A DNA stretch of 64,000 nucleotides from Nakamurella flavida. GTDB lineage: Bacteria > Actinomycetota > Actinomycetes > Mycobacteriales > Nakamurellaceae. Made by a program: the position numbers and the translations under genes. Every line of letters begins with the position of its first letter. Within the stretch, counting starts at the first letter, position 1. The DNA lies in contig NZ_JAUSQV010000001.1 of assembly GCF_030811475.1 (NCBI RefSeq), positions 1,573,501-1,637,500 on the forward strand, read 5' to 3'. Shown piece by piece: positions 31,363-41,442 of this stretch. The notes beneath the pieces are model-generated. The model did not search any database, was not told where the DNA came from, and worked only from the letters and a program-made list of their open reading frames with translations.

Positions 31363-31922
31363 ATCGGGGCGGCGGACCGGTCGCCCGGCGCGCCGGTCGG
31401 GACGCGTACGTCCCTGTCCCACCGGCGGCCCGACCGGCGCGGGGGCAACCGACGAGCGCCCTCTTCCGGTTCCGACGTCACCCATAGGCTCGATCATAGG
31501 CGCGCCGTTCGGGTGGTCCAGTCCGACGACCGTCAGGCTGGTCACTCCAACGGGTGGCGCCCGACCCCCCGATCAGGTCAAGGTGGCGCTCCGCTGAACT
31601 CCTGGTGCCCATCGTGACGGGGAGCGGTCATCGTTCGGGCGGTGCCGGCCCGATGGTGGGCAGGCCGTGACCGGGAGAAGTGCCAGATCGGCGCGCAGTG
31701 TCGTGTCGCGACCCCGTGATCGGCCGCCCGGGGTCGCCGGCCCTGCGCACCGGACGCGGACGCGGATACCCGGTCGGCCCGGGTGGGCACGGACGGTGCA
31801 CAGCCGCCGGTCCGACCTCGAGCGGGATCACCGCGGCCGGACAGACCACAGGGCCGGGCGCCGAAGCGCCCGGCCCTGTGGGGTACGTCCGAGTCCGCGG
31901 GACGCGCCCGCAGACGGGTCGG
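31363..31922. other. Gap between whiB and groEL 3' ends
   Basis: 560 bases with no gene I can support; the short open frames here share no family features. The groEL-proximal end carries the strong bidirectional hairpin at 31846-31881. Confidence 0.6.
31846..31881. terminator. Bidirectional hairpin between whiB and groEL
   Basis: Perfect 16-bp GC-rich stem, arms 31846-31861 and 31866-31881, with a CGAA tetraloop (UUCG on the groEL strand, an unusually stable loop). It lies 41 bases past the groEL stop and also faces transcripts from whiB. No T-run on either side. Confidence 0.8.
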
Positions 31923-33773
<1,851 letters not shown>

Positions 33774-34073
33774 TCACTTGGTGACCTTGGCCAGCACGTC
33801 GCGGGCGGACAGGAGCAGGTACTCCTGGCCGGCGTACTTGACCTCGGTGCCGCCGTACTTCGAGTAGATGACGACGTCGCCCTCGGCGACGTCCAGCGGG
33901 ACGCGGTTGCCGTTGTCGTCGACACGGCCCGGACCCACGGCCAGGACGGTGCCCTCCTGGGGCTTCTCCTTGGCGGTGTCGGGGATGACGATGCCCGACT
34001 TGGTGGTGGTCTCGGCCTCGTTGGCCTGGACGAGGATCTTGTCCTCGAGCGGCTGGATGTTCACGCTCGCCAC
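33774..34073 (-). CDS. groES: 10-kDa co-chaperonin GroES
   Basis: A 99-residue co-chaperonin that caps Gro[18 protein letters not shown] at the start, the mobile loop [22 protein letters not shown] (17-38) and the roof hairpin region near DDNGNR are all present. The leader contains the CIRCE-overlapped promoter, so transcription starts about 100 bases upstream. groEL follows on the same strand. Confidence 0.97.
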   Translation of the reverse strand: MASVNIQPLEDKILVQANEAETTTKSGIVIPDTAKEKPQEGTVLAVGPGRVDDNGNRVPLDVAEGDVVIYSKYGGTEVKYAGQEYLLLSARDVLAKVTK

Positions 34074-34175
34074 GGTGTGACCTCCCCTTCAGGGGTTCAT
34101 GTCGTTTCAGATGGACAGGGGCCTGGCGCGGTTCGGCCCGTCGTCGCGGGAGCCGGGCCGTATCGCGCCGTGCGA

Positions 34176-34209
34176 CTAGCACTCTAGCCATGCGAGTGCC
34201 AGCTCTCAA
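34176..34209 (-). promoter_or_regulatory. groES-groEL promoter overlapped by a CIRCE (HrcA) operator
   Basis: The CIRCE element reads CTAGCACTC (34176-34184), a 9-nt spacer, then GAGTGCCAG (34194-34202), close to the consensus TTAGCACTC-N9-GAGTGCTAA. On the minus strand a -35 TTGAGA (34204-34209) and a -10 TAGAGT (34181-34186) are separated by 17 bases, so HrcA binding would cover the -10 and spacer. Predicted start near 34174. This gives heat-inducible control of groES-groEL. Confidence 0.88.
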
Positions 34210-34240
34210 CCACCACCCCCGGGAGTGCGGCCGGGTCGGC

Positions 34241-34678
34241 TCAACCGGCGGCGTCGGCCAGCAGGTCCTGCATCCGGGACACCACGGCCGGGGTCGGGCC
34301 GGTCGGGTCCTGCCCGGTGTCGGTGAACCAGGCGTTGTCCAGCGGCAACGCGACCCGGCGCAGGACGGCCTCGCTCGCCTGTCGGCGCGCCGGGGTCAGC
34401 TCGGTGTCCAGGTCGGCCAGCCAGGTCCGCAGCGATTCGGGGTCGGGCGCGTCGTCCAGCACCGCCGGCGTCCGTTCGGCCAGCAGCAGCGCCACCGTCG
34501 CCAGGCCCCGCCGGGCGTCGTCGGCGGTCAGCACCCCGCTGCCCTGGGCCACCGCCCGCAGCGCTGCGCCCATCAACTCCCCCGCACCCAGCGCCGGGGA
34601 GTCCCGCAGGGCGGCCAGGTACTCCGTCACGGCCGGGGAGTCGAACAGTCCACCGGAACCGGCCCGTGCATCGGTCAT
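34241..34678 (-). CDS. DUF4259-like small protein
   Basis: A 145-residue soluble, mostly helical protein starting at ATG 34678 behind GGGAG. The region GGLFDSPAVTEYLAALRDSP through LLLAERTPAVLD, and the later LRTWLADLDTE with ALPLDNAWFTDTGQ-like ending, resemble the DUF4259 family of unknown activity; the resemblance is moderate. It lies 67 bases downstream of tsaD and ahead of groES on the same strand, so it may be read from the tsaB-rimI-tsaD transcript. Confidence 0.7.
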   Translation of the reverse strand: MTDARAGSGGLFDSPAVTEYLAALRDSPALGAGELMGAALRAVAQGSGVLTADDARRGLATVALLLAERTPAVLDDAPDPESLRTWLADLDTELTPARRQASEAVLRRVALPLDNAWFTDTGQDPTGPTPAVVSRMQDLLADAAG

Positions 34679-34745
34679 GTCGCGCTCCCGTCGGATCCGC
34701 CGGACAGCCCGGCGCTCAGGTACCCGAGTGTGCACCGGAGCAGGC

Positions 34746-35858
34746 TCAGAGCTGGTGGACGACCCCCACCGGCAGGGCCGGGTCGCCGGAGAGCAGCGCA
34801 CTGGACGGCACCGCACCGGCTGCGGCGACGTGCGCGCCGAGCGCGGCGATCATCGCGCCGTTGTCGGTGCACAACCCGGGTCGTGGCACCCGCAGCGTGA
34901 GACCCGCTGCGGCACACCGCTCCGCGGCCAGGGCGCGGAGCCGGCCGTTGGCGGCGACACCCCCGGCCACCACCACGGTGGAGATGCCGAGATCGGCGGC
35001 GGCCCGGACCGTCTTGGCGGTGAGCACGTCGGCCACCGCCTCCTGGAAGGAGGCGCACACATCGGGAATCCGGACGGCTCGCCCACTCCGTTCTGAGGAC
35101 TCGACGTACCGGGCCACCGACGTCTTCAGCCCGGAGAAGGAGAAGTCGTACCGGGCGTCGCGCGGGCCGGTCAGGCCGCGCGGGAAGGCGATGGCCGCCG
35201 GGTCCCCGTCGGCGGCCAGGGCGTCGATGACCGGCCCACCCGGATAGCCCAGCCCGAGCAGCCGGGCGACCTTGTCGTAGGCCTCCCCGGCGGCGTCGTC
35301 GACGGTGGTGCCGATCTGGGTGATCGATCCGGCCAGGTCGTCCACCCGCAGCAGGATGGTGTGCCCGCCGGAGACCAGCAGGGCCAGCGTCGGACTGGGC
35401 AGCGGGCCGTGCTCCAGGGTGTCCGCGGCGACGTGCCCGGCCAGGTGGTTCACGCCGAACAGCGGGACGTCCCAGGCCGCGGCGTAGGCCTTGGCCGCGG
35501 CCAACCCGACCAGCAGTGCACCGGCCAGTCCGGGCCCGCAGGTCACCGCGACCGCGTCCACGTCCGCCGGGCGCACGCCCGCCTTGGCGAACGCCGACCG
35601 GACCGTGCCGGTCATGGACTCCAGGTGCGCGCGTGAGGCGATCTCCGGCACGACCCCGCCGAAGCGCGCGTGCTGGTCGGAGCTGGAGGCCAGCTCGTGG
35701 CCGAGCAGTTCGGGTCCCTCACCCGGGCCACCCAGGCGGACCAGGCCGGCGCCGGTCTCGTCGCAGGAGGACTCGATGCCCAACAGGATGGACCCGGGCG
35801 GGAGGCGAACGATCTCCCGACCGGCCTGGTCGGTGGTGGGCAGGGACGCAGTGGTCAT
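34746..35858 (-). CDS. tsaD: tRNA N6-threonylcarbamoyladenosine transferase TsaD
   Basis: Transfers threonylcarbamoyl from TC-AMP to A37 of ANN-decoding tRNAs, working with TsaB and TsaE. The 370-residue protein has [13 protein letters not shown] at 26-38, the metal-binding HLAGH at 138-142, VSGGHTILL, and the ASKH/ASH-fold phosphate loops near GGVAANGRL. The N terminus has about 20 extra residues. Start ATG at 35858 overlaps the rimI stop as ATGA. The order tsaB-rimI-tsaD is the classical actinobacterial one. Confidence 0.96.
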   Translation of the reverse strand: MTTASLPTTDQAGREIVRLPPGSILLGIESSCDETGAGLVRLGGPGEGPELLGHELASSSDQHARFGGVVPEIASRAHLESMTGTVRSAFAKAGVRPADVDAVAVTCGPGLAGALLVGLAAAKAYAAAWDVPLFGVNHLAGHVAADTLEHGPLPSPTLALLVSGGHTILLRVDDLAGSITQIGTTVDDAAGEAYDKVARLLGLGYPGGPVIDALAADGDPAAIAFPRGLTGPRDARYDFSFSGLKTSVARYVESSERSGRAVRIPDVCASFQEAVADVLTAKTVRAAADLGISTVVVAGGVAANGRLRALAAERCAAAGLTLRVPRPGLCTDNGAMIAALGAHVAAAGAVPSSALLSGDPALPVGVVHQL

Positions 35859-36301
35859 GAGGGCGGCCGTTCCATGGTGTAGGCGTCAGCCCCGCTGGGC
35901 TGGTAGTAGCGGCGGCGCACCCCGAGGGTGTGGAACCCCTCGGCGGCGTAGAGCCCGAGCGCCGGCACGTTGTCGGTGCGCACGTCGAGCAGCACCCGGC
36001 GGCCGTCGGCGTGGTCGAGCAGATCGCGCAGCAGGGCCCGGCCGATACCGGCGCCCTGGGCGGCCGGGTGCACGCCGATGGTCTGCACCTCGGCCTCGTC
36101 GTCGTGCACGGCCAACCCGGCGTACCCGTCCACCCGGCCGGCGGCATCCCGGTGCACCCGGTAGTACCGCCCCTCGGCCAGCTCCCCCCAGAACATCGCC
36201 TCGGTCCACGGGGAATCGGTCGGGAACAACAGCTCCTCCAGGTGCGCGAGGGCCGGGATGTCCCACCAGGGCAGATCGGCGAGCTCCACCGGAGCCCTCA
36301 C
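35855..36301 (-). CDS. rimI: Ribosomal-protein-S18-type alanine N-acetyltransferase (RimI)
   Basis: GNAT-fold enzyme predicted to acetylate protein N termini. GTG at 36301 overlaps the tsaB stop (GTGA) and gives 148 residues. [21 protein letters not shown] is the N-terminal RimI signature, [20 protein letters not shown] is the acetyl-CoA motif A, and the active-site Tyr lies in LGLYAAEGF. The reading frame stays open far upstream, but that part is antisense to other genes. Central gene of tsaB-rimI-tsaD with overlaps on both sides. Confidence 0.93.
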   Translation of the reverse strand: MRAPVELADLPWWDIPALAHLEELLFPTDSPWTEAMFWGELAEGRYYRVHRDAAGRVDGYAGLAVHDDEAEVQTIGVHPAAQGAGIGRALLRDLLDHADGRRVLLDVRTDNVPALGLYAAEGFHTLGVRRRYYQPSGADAYTMERPPS

Positions 36302-36987
36302 CGGCCCAGCACCGACTTGCGCAGGCCCGGCTCGGTGGCGTCCGGGCGGCGCAGGTAGAGGGGGGTGAGTGGGCCGGGGGTGGCGCCGGACAGCAGGTCG
36401 TCCGCGGCCACGGCGACCAGGCCGGCGGTGACGCCGGTGGGGGTGGGCACCACGGGCAGGTCGAGGTCGACGAGGGCGGCGCCCGCCCCGGTGACGCCGG
36501 TGACCGCCCCGCGCTCGGCGAGCCAGTCGGTCACCGCGGCGGGGGCGAGCACGGCCGGGCCGCCGGTGCGGACGCCGGATGCGTCGAACGCCGAGGCGTA
36601 GACCTCGCGACGGCGCGCATCGGTGGCGACCAGCAGGCCGCCCCCGGACCAGCCGGCGGCGCGCGCGGCCGCGGCCGTGCCGTCGTGGGACGGCACGCCG
36701 TGCACGGCGATGTCGAGGCCGTCGCCCAGGGCGGCCGCGGTGGCGATGCCCACCCGCAGCCCGGTGAACGGGCCGGGGCCCAGGCCGACGACCACGGCGT
36801 CCAGGTCGGGCAGGCCGGCGCCGGCCTCGGTCAGCGCCGCCCGGACCAGCGGCATCAGCCGCTCGGCGTGGGCGAAGGCGTTGTCCACGGAGTGCTCGGC
36901 CAGCAGTACCGCACCCTGTCCGGGGGACAGCCGGACGACCCCGGCGGTGACCAGCGGGGTGGAGGTGTCCAGGGCCAGAACGAGCAC
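36298..36987 (-). CDS. tsaB: tRNA threonylcarbamoyladenosine biosynthesis protein TsaB
   Basis: Scaffold partner of TsaD in t6A synthesis. GTG at 36987 (first residues VLVLALDTSTPL) gives 229 residues, normal for the family. The N-terminal ASKHA-like half has LALDTST and HAERLMPLV, plus GLGPGPFTGLRVG at about 70-82, which is the TsaB hallmark. The C-terminal half is less conserved. It starts the rimI-tsaD run and is divergent from the LacI gene with a 144-base gap. Confidence 0.93.
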   Translation of the reverse strand: MLVLALDTSTPLVTAGVVRLSPGQGAVLLAEHSVDNAFAHAERLMPLVRAALTEAGAGLPDLDAVVVGLGPGPFTGLRVGIATAAALGDGLDIAVHGVPSHDGTAAAARAAGWSGGGLLVATDARRREVYASAFDASGVRTGGPAVLAPAAVTDWLAERGAVTGVTGAGAALVDLDLPVVPTPTGVTAGLVAVAADDLLSGATPGPLTPLYLRRPDATEPGLRKSVLGR

Positions 36988-37131
36988 GGGGGAAGTGTAG
37001 GCAGGAACGGGCGCCGGTCCGGCCGGAGCGGACGGGATCGCCGGGACGCCGCATCCGTCCGCCGCGTTCCCGGGCCGGGCCGTGCACCAGAATGGGCGCG
37101 CCGGCACGCGCCGGCTCGGGAGGGGGCGGCC

Positions 37132-38187
37132 GTGGCGGACCAGGTCACCCTGCGCGATGTGGCCCAGTTGGCCGGGGTCTCCGTGGCCACCGCGTCCCGC
37201 GCGCTGTCCGGGGCGGTCGGCCGCACCGTGCGGGCCGACCTGCGGGCCCGGGTGCTCGATGCCGCCGGGATGCTGAACTACTCCCCCAACGCGGCCGCGC
37301 AGGCCATGGTGCGCGGATCGACGAGCACGGTCGCCCTGGTCGTCCACGACATCGCCGACCCCTACGCCGCGGCGGTGGCCGCCGGGGTGATGGCCACGGC
37401 GGCCCGGCGCGGTCTCATGGTGACGGTGGCCGCCACCGGCTCGGACCCCGAGGTCGAGGTCCGCCACGTCGAGATGCTGCGGCGGCAGCGTGCCCGGGCG
37501 GTCATCCTGGGCGGGTCGCGCACCGCCGACCCGTTCGTCCAGCAACGGCTGGACCTCGAACTGTCCGGCATCCTCGCCGACGGCGGATCGGTGGCCTCGA
37601 TCGGCCAGGACACCCTGCCCGTGCACACCGTGCGCATCGACAACGCCGGTGGCGCACGGTCTCTGGCCACGTCACTGGTCGGGCTGGGCTACCGCCGCTT
37701 CGCGGTGCTGACCGGACCGGAGAGCTGGCTGACCTCCGAGGACCGACTGACCGGGTTCCAGGCCGGCGTCGAGGCCGCCGGCGCCGCCCTGGCCCCGGAA
37801 AGCGTGATGAGCACCCAGTTCTCGCGCGACGGGGGCTACGTGGCGATGGCCGAGATGCTGGACCGCGACCCGGGGGCGATCGCCGACGTCGACGCCGTGT
37901 TCGCGGTGAGCGACGTGATGGCGGTCGGTGCGATGGCCGCCCTGCGGGACCGCGGGCACCACATCCCCGGCGACGTCGCCGTGGCCGGGTTCGACGACAT
38001 CGGCATGCTGCGGGACGTGCGACCGGCCCTGACCACGGTGCGACTCCCGTTGGAGCGCATCGGGTCCCGCGCCCTCGAGCTGGCGCTGGACCTGCGCCCG
38101 GCCGAGGCCGAGGACCGGGCCACCCCGGTGGTGGAGACGGTCACCGGCGAGGTCGTCGTCCGGGCCAGCACACCGGGCCGGAACTGA
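37132..38187 (+). CDS. LacI-family transcriptional regulator
   Basis: A 351-residue repressor-type protein starting at GTG 37132 behind GGGAGGGGG. Its DNA-binding domain is at 1-55 (VTLRDVAQLAGVSVATASRALSG, hinge helix SPNAAAQAM), and a periplasmic-binding-protein-like sensor domain follows at 60-340 (TVALVVHDIADPYAAAV, VAVAGFDDIGMLRDVRPALTTV). No transporter or sugar gene is adjacent: it is inserted between tsaB and tsaE, ending one base from the convergent tsaE stop. Its ligand and targets are therefore unknown, and it may act only elsewhere or on itself. Confidence 0.93.
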   Translation: MADQVTLRDVAQLAGVSVATASRALSGAVGRTVRADLRARVLDAAGMLNYSPNAAAQAMVRGSTSTVALVVHDIADPYAAAVAAGVMATAARRGLMVTVAATGSDPEVEVRHVEMLRRQRARAVILGGSRTADPFVQQRLDLELSGILADGGSVASIGQDTLPVHTVRIDNAGGARSLATSLVGLGYRRFAVLTGPESWLTSEDRLTGFQAGVEAAGAALAPESVMSTQFSRDGGYVAMAEMLDRDPGAIADVDAVFAVSDVMAVGAMAALRDRGHHIPGDVAVAGFDDIGMLRDVRPALTTVRLPLERIGSRALELALDLRPAEAEDRATPVVETVTGEVVVRASTPGRN

Positions 38188-38188
38188 C

Positions 38189-38671
38189 TCAGCCCCACCC
38201 GGCGGTCAGCGCATCGACCCTGGACCCCCAGGACGGGCCGGTGGCGTGCAGCTCGGCGGTCCGGGTGTCGTCGGGCAGTCGGTCGAGCCGGACGAGCAGC
38301 CGGTCGTCGGCCAGTCCCTCCCCGACGCCCTCCCCCCACTCGACGACGACGGCCGCCGCGGTGAGATCGGTGTCCAGGTCGAGGTCGTCGAGCTCGACGG
38401 AGCCGGCCAGCCGGTAGGCGTCCACGTGCACCAGGGCGGGCCCCGGCGAGCCGTCGGCCCGCCGGTGCACCCGCGCCAGCACGAACGTCGGCGAGGTGAC
38501 CGTCCCGGTGACCCCCATGCCCGCCGCGATGGACTTGGTCAACGTCGTCTTGCCCGCGCCCAGAGCGCCGCTGAGCAGGACCAGGTCGCCCGGACGCAGC
38601 ACGGCGCCCAGCGCGTGGCCGAACCGTTCGGTGTCGTCCAGGGTGGCCAGGGTCAGCACGGGCGCGGTCAT
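38189..38671 (-). CDS. tsaE: tRNA threonylcarbamoyladenosine biosynthesis ATPase TsaE
   Basis: P-loop ATPase that resets the TsaB-TsaD complex. The 160-residue length is normal. Walker A is GALGAGKTTLTK, followed by SPTFVLARVH, HVDAYRL and the Walker-B-like VVVEWGEG. Start ATG 38671 overlaps the hydrolase stop as ATGA, and alr-hydrolase-tsaE form one run. The LacI gene ends one base away on the other strand. Confidence 0.95.
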   Translation of the reverse strand: MTAPVLTLATLDDTERFGHALGAVLRPGDLVLLSGALGAGKTTLTKSIAAGMGVTGTVTSPTFVLARVHRRADGSPGPALVHVDAYRLAGSVELDDLDLDTDLTAAAVVVEWGEGVGEGLADDRLLVRLDRLPDDTRTAELHATGPSWGSRVDALTAGWG

Positions 38672-39882
38672 CGGTGCTCCTCGTCGGATACGGCGCGGTC
38701 GACAGGCGCGTGGTCGACGGCGGTGGGATCGACGGGCACGCGCACGCGCTCGACGGGGACCGTCCGGGTCCGGGCAGGGTCGGGCCGGGCGTCCGGCGCG
38801 ACCAGTCCCGCCCGCCGGGCCGCCCGGATAATCAGCCGGTCCAGCCCCTCGTCGATCGGTTCCGGCGCCTCCATGATCGCCATGTGCCCCGCCCCCGGGA
38901 CGACCACCAGTTCGGAGTCCGGCAGGGCCGCGGCCAGCGCTTCCGACCGGCGCACCGGGGTCAGCCGGTCGGCGTCACCGCACGCCACCAGGGCCGGCAG
39001 CTCGGCCAGCGCGGGCAGGGCGGCCAACGCGTCCAGGCCGAGCAGGGCCGGGGTGAAGTCGGCGATCACGTCCACCGGGGTGCCGGAGATCATCTCGTCC
39101 AGGTAGTCGACGAGGGCGGCGGGGATGTCCCGGCGGGCGAAACCCAGGGCCCGGGTGAGCAGCCAGGCGGCGTCCCGGCTGCCGGCCCGGCTGCGCTCGA
39201 TCAGCGTCGGGTACCGGGCCACCGTGGCGCTGATCAGCTTGACGATGGAGGTGCTGCCGGCGACCAGCAACCGGCTCAGTTCGGCCTGTCGCAGTGCGGT
39301 GGCCGAGGTGGAGATCAGCCCGATCCCAGCGACCCGGTGGGTGAAGTACCCGGGGTCGCGCCCGGCCAGGGTGAGCAGGGCCATGCCACCCATCGAGTGG
39401 CCGACGATCACCACCGGCCCGTCGGGCGCCGCGGTGGCCAGCACCTGGGCGAGGTCCCCGGCCAGGTCGGCCATGGTGGAGTGCCCCGCCTCGGCCCGGG
39501 TGGACCGTCCGTGCGAGCGCTGGTCGTAGAAGACCAGCCGGACGGCCGGGCCGGTGTCGTCACCGACCGGGTGGGCCAGGGCGTACCGCTGGAAGTGCCA
39601 GGACCCGGCCCGCAGTGTCCAGCCGTGCGCGAACACCACGGTGAGCGGGGCGTCGACGGGGCCGACCTCCTCGACGGCCAGCACGACCCCGTCGTCGGCG
39701 GCCACGGAATAGGTGCGGTCCGCGGCCAGCGAGCCGTACCCGTCGGCCTCCCCGTCCATCGACGACTGCCGGTACCGCCGCACGGCCCGGCGCTGGGCCG
39801 TCACCCCACCCAGGGCGGCCGCGCCGACGACACCACCGGCGATCCCGACGGCGCCCAGCACCCGCACCAGGGGGTTGGCCAT
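38668..39882 (-). CDS. Alpha/beta hydrolase, membrane-anchored
   Basis: A 404-residue hydrolase. ATG at 39882 shares a base with the alr stop (TGATG). A hydrophobic N-terminal segment (about 8-30) is probably a membrane anchor. The fold shows VVFAHGWTL, LVFYDQRSHGRS, the nucleophile elbow VGHSMGGMA, the acid region ACGDADRLTP and the catalytic His in VPGAGHMAIME. About 50 residues rich in Pro, Arg and Val follow. The substrate is unknown; the same gene between alr and tsaE is common in actinobacteria, which suggests a conserved envelope or housekeeping role. Confidence 0.92.
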   Translation of the reverse strand: MANPLVRVLGAVGIAGGVVGAAALGGVTAQRRAVRRYRQSSMDGEADGYGSLAADRTYSVAADDGVVLAVEEVGPVDAPLTVVFAHGWTLRAGSWHFQRYALAHPVGDDTGPAVRLVFYDQRSHGRSTRAEAGHSTMADLAGDLAQVLATAAPDGPVVIVGHSMGGMALLTLAGRDPGYFTHRVAGIGLISTSATALRQAELSRLLVAGSTSIVKLISATVARYPTLIERSRAGSRDAAWLLTRALGFARRDIPAALVDYLDEMISGTPVDVIADFTPALLGLDALAALPALAELPALVACGDADRLTPVRRSEALAAALPDSELVVVPGAGHMAIMEAPEPIDEGLDRLIIRAARRAGLVAPDARPDPARTRTVPVERVRVPVDPTAVDHAPVDRAVSDEEHR

Positions 39883-41057
39883 CAGGACTCCCCACCCGGC
39901 GCGCCCGACGGACGGCGCGGCACCCGCGAGCCGATGCGCGTGACGATCTCGTAGTCGATCGTGCCGGTGACCTCGGCCCACTCCCGGGCGGTCGGCTCCC
40001 CCGCGGTACCCGGCCCGAACAGGGTCACCGCGTCCCCGATGGCCACCGGGTCGTCCCCGCAGTCCACGACGAACTGGTCCATCGCCACCCGCCCGGCGAT
40101 CTGCCGGCGCCGGCCGCCGAGCAGGACGGGGCCGACCGAGGAGGCGGCGCGCGGGATGCCGTCCGCGTATCCCAGCGGCACCAGGGCCAGGGTGGTCTCG
40201 GTCGTCGTCCGGTACGTCAGGCCGTAGGAGACCCCCCAGCCGGCGGGCACCCGCTTGACCTGGGCGACGGTGGCCCGCAGCGTCATGGCGGGGACGAGCG
40301 GGAGTCGGGGCGTGGCACCGGGTTCGGTCGGATCCAGCCCGTACAGGCCGATGCCGCACCTCACCAGGTCGAAGACGCAGTCCGGGTGGTCCAGGGTCGC
40401 CGCGGTGTTGGCCAGGTGACGGACGGCGGGCGCCAGCCCGGCAGCGACGAAGGTGCGCTCGGCGGCGCGGAAGAGCGCGGTCTGCTCGGCCACCGACGGA
40501 TCGCCCGGCACGTCCGCGCCGGCCAGGTGGCTCATCAGACCGACGAACTCCACCCGCCCGGCCCGCTGCGCCGCGGCCACGGCGTCCACCGTCGCGGCGA
40601 GCTCGGCCGGTCCGACCCCGTTGCGACCCAGCCCGGTGTCCACCTTGACGTGGATCCGCGGTCGGGTGTCGCCGACGGCGGCCAGCAGGGCGTCGAGCTG
40701 GACCGGGCCGGACACGGCGATCTGCACATCGGCGGCCACCGCGCCGGCCAGGTCGTCACCGGGCACCCACAGCCAGGCCAGCAGCGGCGCGGTGAGTCCG
40801 GCTGCGCGGAGCGCCACCGCCTCCGCGAGGGTGGCGACACCGAGCCAGGTCGCCCCGCCGGCCAGGGCGGCCCGCGCGCACGCGGCGGCGCCGTGCCCGT
40901 ACCCCTCGGCCTTGACCACCGCCATCACCGCCACGTCGGGTCGGGCCTGCCGGGCCCGGGCCAGCAGGGCGCGGGTGTTCGCGGTCACCGCATCGAGATC
41001 GACCACCGCCTCCGCGCGCGGGGGCGCGGGCACGCTGCGGGCACCGGGAGAAGCCAT
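39882..41057 (-). CDS. alr: Alanine racemase
   Basis: PLP enzyme that makes D-Ala for peptidoglycan. ATG at 41057 gives 391 residues. PLP-binding Lys49 lies in AVVKAEGYGHG, the second catalytic base is Tyr278 in GVSYGLTYR, and the C-terminal beta domain has GYADGIPR and RVAMDQFVVD. Head of alr-hydrolase-tsaE. Its upstream gap contains the 62-bp duplicated repeats, so the promoter should lie within 41058-41442. Confidence 0.96.
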   Translation of the reverse strand: MASPGARSVPAPPRAEAVVDLDAVTANTRALLARARQARPDVAVMAVVKAEGYGHGAAACARAALAGGATWLGVATLAEAVALRAAGLTAPLLAWLWVPGDDLAGAVAADVQIAVSGPVQLDALLAAVGDTRPRIHVKVDTGLGRNGVGPAELAATVDAVAAAQRAGRVEFVGLMSHLAGADVPGDPSVAEQTALFRAAERTFVAAGLAPAVRHLANTAATLDHPDCVFDLVRCGIGLYGLDPTEPGATPRLPLVPAMTLRATVAQVKRVPAGWGVSYGLTYRTTTETTLALVPLGYADGIPRAASSVGPVLLGGRRRQIAGRVAMDQFVVDCGDDPVAIGDAVTLFGPGTAGEPTAREWAEVTGTIDYEIVTRIGSRVPRRPSGAPGGES

Positions 41058-41442
41058 GCTCCGATGGAACCATGTCCGGGCCGGGCCCCGACCACCCGCC
41101 CTCGCGGACCGACGGCGGCGTCGCTCGGTGCGCCCGCCCGGGGGATGACGCGCCGGCGCTCTGGTGCGTCGACGCGCCCCCGATGCGTGAACGCGCCCCC
41201 GATGCGTGAACGCGCCTCCCATCCCAGGCGCGAATGCAAGACCCGGGCGCGTGGACCGACCCGGCCACCGCGACGGAGAGCACCCCACCACGAACGCGCC
41301 CCCGATGTGTGAACGCGCCTCCCATCCCAGGCGCGAATGCAAGACCCGGGCGCGCGACCGACACACCCGGCGCAGGGGCGAGCCGGGCACGGGCGGTGTC
41401 AGCGATGTCCTGTCCACCCGGACACTCGAGTACCCGAACACC
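41058..41442. other. Gap between alr and nnrED carrying repeats
   Basis: 385 bases with no gene I can support. Holds the alr promoter region and the two 62-bp direct repeats listed separately. Translations of this stretch are repetitive and match no family. Confidence 0.6.
41190..41354. repeat. Two 62-bp direct repeats upstream of alr
   Basis: Copies at 41190-41251 and 41293-41354 are identical except for one base (C/T in GATG[CT]GTG). Each begins AACGCGCCCCCGATG and ends GACCCGGGCGCG. An extra partial copy of the first 19 bases sits just before copy 1 (from about 41171). The spacer is 41 bp. Confidence 0.9.
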
